Shown here: in pieces, positions 35,225 through 42,799 of the stretch
Numbering within the stretch: position 1 is the stretch's first letter
Layout of the letters: every line of letters starts with the position of its first letter
DNA from: Verrucomicrobiota bacterium
Lineage (GTDB): Bacteria; Verrucomicrobiota; Verrucomicrobiia; Limisphaerales; SXTU01
Reading direction: 5' to 3'
NCBI GenBank assembly: GCA_016235545.1
Contig: JACRKB010000032.1
Span: 1 to 64,000 of the forward strand
Length of the DNA: 64,000 nucleotides
Notes under the pieces: model-generated
Databases searched by the model: none
What the model was told of the DNA's origin: nothing
The model's input: only the letters and a program-made list of their open reading frames with translations
Position numbers and translations under genes: made by a program

Positions 35225-36781
35225 TTACCTGCGTGGAGGGGTGCTGATGAAGTTCTCCGCGTCGTCCGGGTTACCGCTGCCCTTGTATTTCGCCACGTGC
35301 GGAAACGGGAAGAGTGGACGGGTGCGAATGACCTTGCCGCTCGCGTCGCGCTTCTCTGCCATGAGCTTCTCCGGTGCCTGGCCTTCCTCGACCCAGCGGA
35401 GGATGGCTTCATTCAAGCCAGTGGGGGTTGCGCCCGCGCCGCGGAAGCCGTGGTCCACGCCGGGCACAAGGAACAGCCGGGCGAACTCGGCGGTCTTCGC
35501 TTCGCCACCCATGCGTTGCTGCAACCGCCGGTAGTAATCAATGCTGCCCGCCGCCGGAATCAGCTGGTCGGCAAGCCCGTGGTAGATGATGACCTTGCTG
35601 CCGCGGTCACGGAAGCGGGTGAGATCGGGGTCGTCGGTGCCGATCACCGCGCCGTATTGCTCCACGGACTTGGTCCAGAGCTGCTCAAAGCCCGCGTGGT
35701 TCAGCGTGGTCCAATCCCACTTGGCATCTTGCGCCAGAAAGTAGATCCAGTAGTCGAGCGAGATGCTAAACGGCCTGCCCTTGAGCGGCGAGCCCGTGGT
35801 GCCGGCATATGCGAACATGTCCGCACCGCGTTCCAAGCCATGCCACATGAAGCTGCCATCACGCCGGCGCGGGCCTTGCCAAATCTTGCGGATCACCTCG
35901 GCGTCGGGGGCTGTGAACGTCTCCCCGCCCACCTTGGTGCCCACCAGTGCCTGCGGGTCGTAGGCGCAACGAAGCGGATCGTCGATGACCCCGTCCTTCA
36001 CGCCGTCATCCGTGTCGCTGGCGGCGATGGCAGCGGCGGTGGCAGCGTCCAGTTTTGCCTTCGACACGAAGTTCGACGTGGAGAGCATGACCACCTCGGG
36101 CCAGAGGCCCGCGGGCACGAAGCGCTGCCAGTTGATCGCGGGGCAGGCGGAGAGAATGCCATCGTAGTCCTCAGGGAAGCGTTGCGCCTCCATCAGGCCC
36201 TGACGTCCGCCTGTCGAGCCGCCGACGAAATACGAGTAGCGCGGAGCCTTGCCGTAAAACGCCTTGGTGACCGCCTTGCCCACCACGGTCATCTCGTGGA
36301 TGCCGAGATAGGCGTTGTCAATGATGCCCTGCCAGTTCTGCCGCCCGGTCGCGTCGAGCGCGAAACTCCCGCTGCCCCCCTCGTGCCCGGTGTCCGTCGC
36401 CCCGGCCGAAAAGCCCCGGGCCACCGGGCCGCGCACGCTGCCGGGGTTCCCCCCGACGAAGCCGCCGCCGCCCGTGCCTTGAAAGCGCCCGTTCCAGTTC
36501 GTCAACGGCAGCCCGACCCAGACCTTGATGCGGTTGGTCGCCGGTGGATGCGTGACGATGGCGGTCACGAGACAGGTGTTGAGCTTCTCATCCACCACCA
36601 CCGACTCGATCGTGGTGTTCGGCAGCAACAGCCGCTTGAGGGCTTCCGGGGCGCATACCGGTGCCAGCCCCGGATACAGCCGTGATTCTGCGGCGGGCGC
36701 AGCCGTCAGAGCGTTCGCGACCAAGAGCACGGACAGGAGTCGGCGGATTCGAAGGCAAGTCAGGCAGCGTGGGAGGTTCAT
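35225..36781 (-). CDS. Tannase/feruloyl esterase family protein
   Basis: The 518-residue secreted protein has a signal peptide near residues 10-30 (LSVLLVANALTAAPAAES). Family features: RIKVWVGLPLTNWNGRFQGTGGGGFVGG, the nucleophile elbow YFVGGSTGGRQGLMEAQ, the calcium-binding loop DTDDGVKDGVIDDPLRCAYD, the acid in GLADQLIPAAGSI and the histidine in VPGVDHGFRG. Members hydrolyse gallate or ferulate esters, or mono(2-hydroxyethyl) terephthalate. Oddly, the two cysteines that normally join the catalytic Ser and His (GCSxGG and HC) are both Gly here (GGSTGG and HG), so the usual CS-D-HC disulfide is lost as a pair. The substrate is open. The gene is divergent from a histidine kinase. Confidence 0.88.
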   Translation of the reverse strand: MNLPRCLTCLRIRRLLSVLLVANALTAAPAAESRLYPGLAPVCAPEALKRLLLPNTTIESVVVDEKLNTCLVTAIVTHPPATNRIKVWVGLPLTNWNGRFQGTGGGGFVGGNPGSVRGPVARGFSAGATDTGHEGGSGSFALDATGRQNWQGIIDNAYLGIHEMTVVGKAVTKAFYGKAPRYSYFVGGSTGGRQGLMEAQRFPEDYDGILSACPAINWQRFVPAGLWPEVVMLSTSNFVSKAKLDAATAAAIAASDTDDGVKDGVIDDPLRCAYDPQALVGTKVGGETFTAPDAEVIRKIWQGPRRRDGSFMWHGLERGADMFAYAGTTGSPLKGRPFSISLDYWIYFLAQDAKWDWTTLNHAGFEQLWTKSVEQYGAVIGTDDPDLTRFRDRGSKVIIYHGLADQLIPAAGSIDYYRRLQQRMGGEAKTAEFARLFLVPGVDHGFRGAGATPTGLNEAILRWVEEGQAPEKLMAEKRDASGKVIRTRPLFPFPHVAKYKGSGNPDDAENFISTPPRR

Positions 36782-37014
36782 AGTTCAGAGGCGTGTTACT
36801 GGAACTTGAGCGCGATGACAACTGCCGTGTTGCTGGTGTTGCTGGAGCAGTCCGCACACGGCGTCAATCGAGTGACAGTGGGCGGAGACTTACTCACTCC
36901 GCGCTCTCTTGGCCGCAATTGCTTCTCTTTGCGTTTTTTGCGGCCATTCCATTTCAGAGTTCGGGCTAAAGAAGCGCGCTTGTTTGCCGATGATCCCCGG
37001 GCGACGCGCACTGC

Positions 37015-38982
37015 ATGTCTCACGCCCCACAAGCCCCACTTGCGCGCCCGCCTGACGGCGGCGCTTCCGTCCCGGCTTCGGAGCCGACACAGGGCGGTGC
37101 GCCCTTCCGTTCCACGGAGGCGTTCTACCATGTGATGGTGGACAACCTGCCGCACTTCGTGTTCCGCAAGGATCCGCAGGGCCACTTCACCTACGCCAAC
37201 CAGCTCCTGTGCGAAAACCTCGGAAGAGACCTGGAAGAACTGCTCGGCAAGACGGACTACGACCTGTTTCCGCCGGAATTGGCGAAGAGATACCAGGACG
37301 GCGACCAGCGCGTCATGGGCTCGGGCCAGAAACTTCAGGCCACAGAGGAATACCGCCTGCCCGATGGCACCCAGCGCTTCATCGAATCCATCAAAGTGCC
37401 ACTCTTCGACCCCTATGGGCGCGTCGTGGGTGTGCAAGGCGTCTTCTGGGATGTCACCGAGCACAAGCAAGCCGAGGAGTCCATCCGCGAGCAGGCCGAA
37501 CTGCTCAATCTCGCCGGAGACGCCATCATTGTGCGCGATTCCCGGGGCCACACAGCCTTCTGGAACCGGGGTGCCGAGCGCCTCTACGGCTGTAGCGCCA
37601 CCGAGGCCAAGGGCCAGCCCACAGCCGCACTCACCGGCGGGGATGCGGACAAGCTCATGGAGATCGAACTCAGTCTCCAGACCCGCGGCGAGTGGAGCGG
37701 GGAGCTTAAACAGAAGTCCCGCTCCGGCACCGAGCTGACCGTGATGAGCCGCTGGACGCTCGTGCGCGACGCGCAGGGCCAGCCCAAGTCCGCACTCATC
37801 ATCAACACCGACCTCACCGAGCGCAAACGCCTCGAAGCGCAATTCCTCCGCGCACAACGCATGGAAGGCGTCGGCACCCTGGCCAGCGGACTCGCGCATG
37901 ACCTCAACAACATCCTAGCCCCCATCATCATCGCCGTCCCCCTGCTGCGCTGCAAACTCACCGAGGGCGAAGCCAACGAGATCGTCACCACCATCGAGAG
38001 CAGCGCCCAACGCGGAGCCAGCATCATCCGCCAGCTCCTCACCTTTGGCCGAGGCGTCGAAGGCGAGCGCATCCCAGTCACCGTCCGCTACCTCATCCAG
38101 GACACCATGAAGATCGCCCGCGAGACCTTCCCGCGGAGCATCCGCCTGCGCGCCCTCCTCCCCGACGACCTCTGGTCCGTCCTGGGCGACCCCACCCAGA
38201 TTCATCAAGTCCTCCTCAACCTCGCCGTCAACGCCCGGGACGCCATGCCCGCCGGCGGGGAACTCTGCTTCGTCGCGCAGAACCTCGTGCTGGACGAGCA
38301 ATACGCCGCGATGAACATCAAGGCAAAACCCCTCCCCCATGTCCTCATCCGCGTGCAAGACACCGGCTCCGGCATCCCCCGCGAGTTGCGCGACAAGATT
38401 TTCGACCCCTTCTTCACCACCAAAGAGGTGGGCAAAGGCACCGGGCTGGGACTCTCCACAGTCGTTGGCATCGTCAAATCCCACGGCGGTTTCATCGAAC
38501 TCGACACCGAGCTGGGGCGAGGCACCGCCTTCAGCATCTACCTCCCCGCCCTGCCAGACGCGCAGCCCATCGAGGGCATCGTGGACATCCTCCCCTCACC
38601 CAACGGCTCCGGCGAGTCCATTCTCGTCGTGGACGACGAGGAAAGCGTGCGCGACACGACACGCAAGATGCTCGAACGCCACGGCTACCGGGTGCATACG
38701 GCAGGTGAAGGCTCCCAAGCCCTCGCCCTCTTCTCCACGCGCCTGGGAGAAATCAGCCTCGTCATCACCGACGTGGACATGCCCGTGATGGACGGCCTGG
38801 CCCTCGTGCGCGTCCTGCGCAAGATGTCACCCGACCTCCAGATCATCGCCTCCACCGGCCTCAGCACCGACCAACGCATCGGAACCCTGCGTGACCTAGG
38901 CATCCAACAACCCCTCTTCAAGCCCTACACCGCAGATGAACTGCTCCAAGCCGTCCACGCAGCACTGCACAAGGCCGGGTAG
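37015..38982 (+). CDS. Hybrid sensor histidine kinase (PAS-PAS-HisKA-HATPase-REC)
   Basis: The 655-residue protein has no transmembrane segment, so it is a cytoplasmic sensor. Order: PAS about 35-150 (FYHVMVDNLPHFVFRKDPQGHFTYANQ), PAS about 160-270 (LLNLAGDAIIVRDSRGHTAFWNRGAERLYG), HisKA with the phospho-acceptor His295 in ASGLAHDLNNILAPI, HATPase about 350-510 (NLAVNARDAM, DTGSGIP, GKGTGLGLSTVVGI), and a C-terminal receiver (ILVVDDEESV) with Asp586 in VITDVDMPVMDG and a KP pair near the end. The signal is unknown. It is divergent from the tannase-family gene. The domain order is that of many PVC and proteobacterial hybrid kinases. Confidence 0.92.
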   Translation: MSHAPQAPLARPPDGGASVPASEPTQGGAPFRSTEAFYHVMVDNLPHFVFRKDPQGHFTYANQLLCENLGRDLEELLGKTDYDLFPPELAKRYQDGDQRVMGSGQKLQATEEYRLPDGTQRFIESIKVPLFDPYGRVVGVQGVFWDVTEHKQAEESIREQAELLNLAGDAIIVRDSRGHTAFWNRGAERLYGCSATEAKGQPTAALTGGDADKLMEIELSLQTRGEWSGELKQKSRSGTELTVMSRWTLVRDAQGQPKSALIINTDLTERKRLEAQFLRAQRMEGVGTLASGLAHDLNNILAPIIIAVPLLRCKLTEGEANEIVTTIESSAQRGASIIRQLLTFGRGVEGERIPVTVRYLIQDTMKIARETFPRSIRLRALLPDDLWSVLGDPTQIHQVLLNLAVNARDAMPAGGELCFVAQNLVLDEQYAAMNIKAKPLPHVLIRVQDTGSGIPRELRDKIFDPFFTTKEVGKGTGLGLSTVVGIVKSHGGFIELDTELGRGTAFSIYLPALPDAQPIEGIVDILPSPNGSGESILVVDDEESVRDTTRKMLERHGYRVHTAGEGSQALALFSTRLGEISLVITDVDMPVMDGLALVRVLRKMSPDLQIIASTGLSTDQRIGTLRDLGIQQPLFKPYTADELLQAVHAALHKAG

Positions 38983-39408
38983 TGGAAGGACTCAGCAGCA
39001 GGAAAAGAGGAGTCAGCAGCCAGAAGTCAGAAGTCAGAAGTCAGAATGGGGAGTGACGAGGCCCGACACTGTTGCTCTCCTCCCTCGGTCTCCTGTCTTC
39101 TGTATTCTGGCTCCTTTCTTCTGACTTCTGGCCTCTCTACCAGTAGTCGCAGGCTTTAGCCTGCGCGCGGTGAGGGGAGAGATGGGACATACGACCCCGA
39201 GTGGCCAAGCCCTGAAAGGGCGGCAAAAAAAATGTTCCGCCCCTTCAGGGCGGCGAGGCTTCGTTCCTTTTACCCAGGGCGTTGCCCTGGGCTGTTATGT
39301 GGAAGGCCTTCAGCCTGTGACTTCGGAACCCGGGATGAGGGATGCAGTTGGAGCTGCCAGCCCTTCATCCCTCATACTTCATCGCTCATACTTCATCCCT
39401 CCCCCCTC
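38983..39408. repeat. 426-bp intergenic region made almost entirely of dispersed repeats
   Basis: From left to right: tandem AGAAGTC units (about 39016-39047), GTAGTCGCAGGCTTTAGCCTGCGCG (39144), CCCTGAAAGGGCGG...CCGCCCCTTCAGGG (about 39210-39253), CCAGGGCGTTGCCCTGG (about 39276), and tandem CATACTTCATCCCTC units running up to the HDOD stop codon. No gene is visible. The hairpins could terminate both convergent genes. Confidence 0.65.
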
Positions 39409-40341
39409 TCACGAGCCAAACGCCTTCAAGTCCGCCTCCGCTGCCTCAAGCTCCTGCTCCGTGTCCAGCTCCAGCCCATGCACAGGGTCGAATTGCAGCA
39501 GCAGCGCCCACTCCGGCAGCTCGTCGTAGGGCGTGGTGATCACTCGCTCGCCCCCGATGCCTTCGCTGGCCATGTGCGCGAGCGCGTCCGCGAAACCCAC
39601 GACGGCTGCGAGGAACCCGTGGTCTCCACCGTCCATTTTCAGCAGGCGCTGGTCCGTCGGGTCGTGATGAAACCACACGGCGGCGCGCACGTGGGGATGG
39701 ACTTGCAGGCAGTGGCAGAGCGCCGCGCCGACCTGGGTGTGGTCGAGGCCGAGGATTTCGCGCTCGGCGATGAAGTGACCTCGCTTGGCCATCCACGCGC
39801 GTTGGAGGATGCCCTCAAATTCCCGGGGGAAGTGGTGTTCGATGAGCAGCTTGCCGGAGTCGTGCAGCAGACCGGCCAGGTATTCCATGCCGCTGGACTG
39901 GCGGAACGCGCGGGCAATCTGGTCGCAGAGCCGGGCGACCAGCAGGCTGTGCAGCCAGAAGCGCTGCCAGTCCACCTTCACGCGCAGATGATTGAAGCGC
40001 TCCATCACGCCCAGCGACGTGGCCAGTCGGCGGATCTCCTGCGTGCCCAGCCGCAGCCCGGCGTCGGGGATGCTGCGCACCACGCCGCGTCCGTAACGCG
40101 ATGTGGAGGCGGCGCGAAGGCAGTTGGCGGCCAGCCCCGGCTCCTTGCTGATGAGGTCCGTGAGTTCATCCATGCCCACGTCATCATCCTGCGCCAGCCG
40201 CGTCAACTTGAGCACGGCGGCGGAGAAGGAGGGAAAACTTCCGCCCGTGGCGAAGACATCGAGCAGCCGGTCCCGCGCCCAGAGCTGCGAGGGGCGGGAG
40301 ACTTGGAGGTAGGAGGCGAGTGAGAGGGCAGGCGGTGGCAT
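39409..40341 (-). CDS. HDOD-domain protein
   Basis: The ATG at 40341 (MPPPALSLASYLQVSRPSQLW) gives 310 residues; the 25 residues before it in the track come from TACTTCAT-type repeats. The HDOD fold covers about residues 30-225: FPSFSAAVLKLTRLAQDDDVGMDELTDLISKEPGLAANCLRAAS, then LAGLLHDSGKLLIEHHFP and LGLDHTQVGAALCHCL. HDOD proteins are signal-output adaptors in two-component and chemotaxis or motility networks and generally lack proven catalysis. It is the last of four signalling genes on this strand, separated from the third by 113 nt of repeat. The acidic C-terminal tail ends ELEAAEADLKAFGS. Confidence 0.87.
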   Translation of the reverse strand: MPPPALSLASYLQVSRPSQLWARDRLLDVFATGGSFPSFSAAVLKLTRLAQDDDVGMDELTDLISKEPGLAANCLRAASTSRYGRGVVRSIPDAGLRLGTQEIRRLATSLGVMERFNHLRVKVDWQRFWLHSLLVARLCDQIARAFRQSSGMEYLAGLLHDSGKLLIEHHFPREFEGILQRAWMAKRGHFIAEREILGLDHTQVGAALCHCLQVHPHVRAAVWFHHDPTDQRLLKMDGGDHGFLAAVVGFADALAHMASEGIGGERVITTPYDELPEWALLLQFDPVHGLELDTEQELEAAEADLKAFGS

Positions 40342-40454
40342 GACGGGGGGAAGTATGAGGTATGAAGTATGAATGATGAAGGATGAACGGTGAGTGTTCA
40401 GCAACGCCGCATTCATCCTTCATACTTCATACTTCATAATTTTCCCGATTTGCA
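40342..40454. repeat. Inverted ATACTTCAT tandem repeat between two signalling genes
   Basis: ATGAGGTATGAAGTATGAATGATGAAGGATGA faces CATCCTTCATACTTCATACTTCAT across an 18-20 nt loop. It belongs to the same tandem family as the copy at 39355-39405 and may act as an attenuator between the genes. Confidence 0.65.
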
Positions 40455-41588
40455 TCACGCCTCGACATAGATGGGTTCCTTCACGCCGGAGAGCGCGGCG
40501 AAGTTGCGCAGCCGTTCCAGCAGGCTGGGTGTGATACGGTTCCCGGCGGCGAGGATGAGCAAGCCCCCGGTCGTGGTGACATCCGAGACGAGCACATGGC
40601 CGGGCTTCAATTCTTTGAAGGTGATGCTCGCGGTCGGCTTTGCTGCGCCCGCGCCCAGCACGGCGGCGACGGCATCCAGCATCTCCGGGTCGTAGCGTCC
40701 GGCGCGCGTGCGCAACTGCGCGATGGAATCGAGGCGGGAGTTGCCACGGGCTTCCAGTTGCGCCATGTCCACGAGCACTTTCAAAAGGCGCGCGCCGTCG
40801 GGAATCTGCTTGCCCCCCGGAGCGTCCAGAGGGAAGCCCGCGCCGTCAAAATGCTTGCTCTGGAACAACACAATCCGCGCGACCGGCTCCAGTCTCGGTA
40901 TGTGCGCGAGCAAGTTGCTCCCCGCCTCCGGCACGCGGCGCACCATCGTCTCCTCCGCCGCCGAGAGCGCCGATCCAAGGCGCGCACGCACGGCCACTTC
41001 CGCCGGGAGCGTGACCTGACCGAGGCCGTGGAGCATGGCGGCCATCTCAAGTTCCCAGACATTGGGCAGCTTCAATGCCTCTGCCACGGCGCGCATCTGC
41101 TCGCGAAGCACCTGCCCGCGCCCGAATGTCTCCGGGTCCAGCAATGAGAGGATTTCGGTGAGCGCGCGCACGCTGCCGTTGAGCGTGTGCTCCAGCAGCT
41201 CGCGCTCGGCGGTGATGAGACGGTGCTGCTCCAGCGCGGCGGTCAGCGTGGTGGCGAGCCGGTCCGGCGGGCAAGGCTTGGTGAGGAAGCGGAAGATGTT
41301 TCCCTCGTTCACGGCATCCATTGCGGTCTGCTGGTCGGCGTTGCCGGTGAGCATCACGCGCACTGTGTCTGGCCAGCGCTGCCTCACGCGTTGCAAGAGT
41401 TGGAGGCCGGTCAGCCCCGGCATCCTCATGTCCGAGACGATGACGGCAAAGGGGCCGCCCTTCTCCAGCAACGCGAGCGCCGGCTCGCCGCCCTCGGCAG
41501 TCTCGATTTGGAACTGGCGGCGCAGGCCGCGCTGAAAGCCGGCCAGGACATTCGCCTCGTCATCCACGCATAGGATTTTTTCAGTCAC
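40455..41588 (-). CDS. Response regulator with degenerate HD-GYP domain
   Basis: Start is the GTG at 41588 (VTEKILCVDDEANVLAGFQRGL), which overlaps the upstream stop by 4 nt (GTGA), giving 377 residues. The receiver (1-125) has IVSDMRMPGLTG with the phospho-acceptor Asp and FRFLTKPCPPD. The second half follows the RpfG/HD-GYP layout, but key residues are changed: the HD motif reads LHGLGQV instead of LLHDIGK, a later histidine is lost (RVPEAG), and GYP reads FDGAGFP. It therefore probably cannot cleave cyclic di-GMP and may act as a binding or scaffold protein. A C-terminal 60-residue segment (LKPGHVLVSDVTTTGGLLIL) is of a type seen after such domains. It is coupled to the REC-HDOD gene. Confidence 0.87.
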   Translation of the reverse strand: MTEKILCVDDEANVLAGFQRGLRRQFQIETAEGGEPALALLEKGGPFAVIVSDMRMPGLTGLQLLQRVRQRWPDTVRVMLTGNADQQTAMDAVNEGNIFRFLTKPCPPDRLATTLTAALEQHRLITAERELLEHTLNGSVRALTEILSLLDPETFGRGQVLREQMRAVAEALKLPNVWELEMAAMLHGLGQVTLPAEVAVRARLGSALSAAEETMVRRVPEAGSNLLAHIPRLEPVARIVLFQSKHFDGAGFPLDAPGGKQIPDGARLLKVLVDMAQLEARGNSRLDSIAQLRTRAGRYDPEMLDAVAAVLGAGAAKPTASITFKELKPGHVLVSDVTTTGGLLILAAGNRITPSLLERLRNFAALSGVKEPIYVEA

Positions 41589-42799
41589 AAGCCTCCTCCC
41601 GCTTGCACGCTTGCACGGCAGCCCTCCTGCCACGGGCCCACGCGCCCGGCCTTGCCCACGCGGACCAGGTAGTCGCTGTCAAACTCCGGGCGCCGGCCCG
41701 CCACGGCTTCCTTGTCCAGCTCGTAGGCCAGCACGTTCGCGGCGTGGACCGCCGTGAGCGGGCTGAAGGCGTTCTCGAGCGTGCGGCCCGGATGATGATG
41801 ATAGGAGACGCACTCCACGACAGGCACCGGGAGGCCCCACAGTCCGAGCAAGTAGCCGCCCACATCCGCGTGATTGCAGCCAAACACGCCGTGCTCCGCC
41901 GCAGTGAAGGAGAGGCCGCCGTCCTGCGCCAGGCGCATCGCCCGCTCATACTGCGCGCTGAAGTTCGCAGCCAGCACGAGCTTGCCGGCGTCATGCAGAA
42001 GCCCGCCGATGAACGCCTCGTCCACCAGCTTCACGTCCGCATTCTCCATGCGCGCGATGTGTTTGGCGCAGGCGGCGGTGATGAGGCTGTGGTTGCGCAG
42101 CGCGACGAGGGAGATGCCGCCCAGGTCCGTGCTCTCGTATTGCGAGAACGTGTGGAGCGAGAGCACGAGCGCCTTGATGGTGTCCAAACCCAGGTAGTTG
42201 ACCGCGTCGGATGCGTTGGCCACCCGTCGGCGCAGGCCGAAGAAGGCGGAGTTCACCAGCTTGAGCACTTGCGCGGACATGCCCACGTCCTGCGCGATGA
42301 TTTCGCCGACACGTGCGAGCGAAGCGTCTGCGGATTGCAACTCCTCGACCACCCGCAGGTAGATGACGGGAAGGCTCGGAAGCCGGCTCATCTGCGAGAC
42401 GAGGGATTTGACCTGCTCGTTGTCCAGCGAATCGCCCAGCGCGACCGCACGCTGCACCGTGGCCTTGAGCACCTCGGGTTCACAGGGCTTGTGCAGATAC
42501 TGGTGCGTGGAGCCGACGGCCTTGAGCACAAGGTCATGGTCCGCGTGGCCGGAAAGGATGATGCGGACTGTCTTGGGGAAACGCTTCATCACCTCGGTGA
42601 GGAGCTGCGCGCCGTTCATGCCGGGCATGCGCATGTCGGAGATGACCACGTCCACCGGCACGGAGGCCAGCCGCTCCAGCGCGAGCGCGCCCGATTCGAC
42701 AAACTCCATGTCCCACTCGTTGCGCATGGGCCGCAGCATCCGCTGCAAGCCCTGGAGGACCATTGACTCGTCATCCACGAAGAGCACGCGCTTCTTCAT
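41585..42799 (-). CDS. Response regulator with HDOD output domain
   Basis: The 404-residue protein has a receiver domain (KKRVLFVDDESMVLQGLQRML; phospho-acceptor in VVISDMRMPGMNG; conserved KP in YLHKPCEPE) followed by HDOD from about residue 135 (MSRLPSLPVIYLRVVEELQSADASLARVGEIIAQDVGMSAQVLKLVNSAFFGL, GGLLHDAGKLVLAANF). It overlaps the kinase gene upstream (ATGA, 4 nt) and the next regulator downstream (GTGA, 4 nt), so the three are translationally coupled. It is presumably phosphorylated by the preceding hybrid kinase. REC-HDOD proteins control motility or cyclic-nucleotide signalling in several bacteria; the target here is unknown. Confidence 0.93.
   Translation of the reverse strand: MKKRVLFVDDESMVLQGLQRMLRPMRNEWDMEFVESGALALERLASVPVDVVISDMRMPGMNGAQLLTEVMKRFPKTVRIILSGHADHDLVLKAVGSTHQYLHKPCEPEVLKATVQRAVALGDSLDNEQVKSLVSQMSRLPSLPVIYLRVVEELQSADASLARVGEIIAQDVGMSAQVLKLVNSAFFGLRRRVANASDAVNYLGLDTIKALVLSLHTFSQYESTDLGGISLVALRNHSLITAACAKHIARMENADVKLVDEAFIGGLLHDAGKLVLAANFSAQYERAMRLAQDGGLSFTAAEHGVFGCNHADVGGYLLGLWGLPVPVVECVSYHHHPGRTLENAFSPLTAVHAANVLAYELDKEAVAGRRPEFDSDYLVRVGKAGRVGPWQEGCRASVQAGGGL

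Noticed and set aside
36796-37899. 367-residue minus ORF whose end (TAVVIALKFQ) looks like the last strand of an outer-membrane barrel, just upstream of the tannase gene
   Set aside because: The rest of the frame is antisense to the histidine kinase and not barrel-like. A gene remnant of about 40 residues is possible but cannot be supported.
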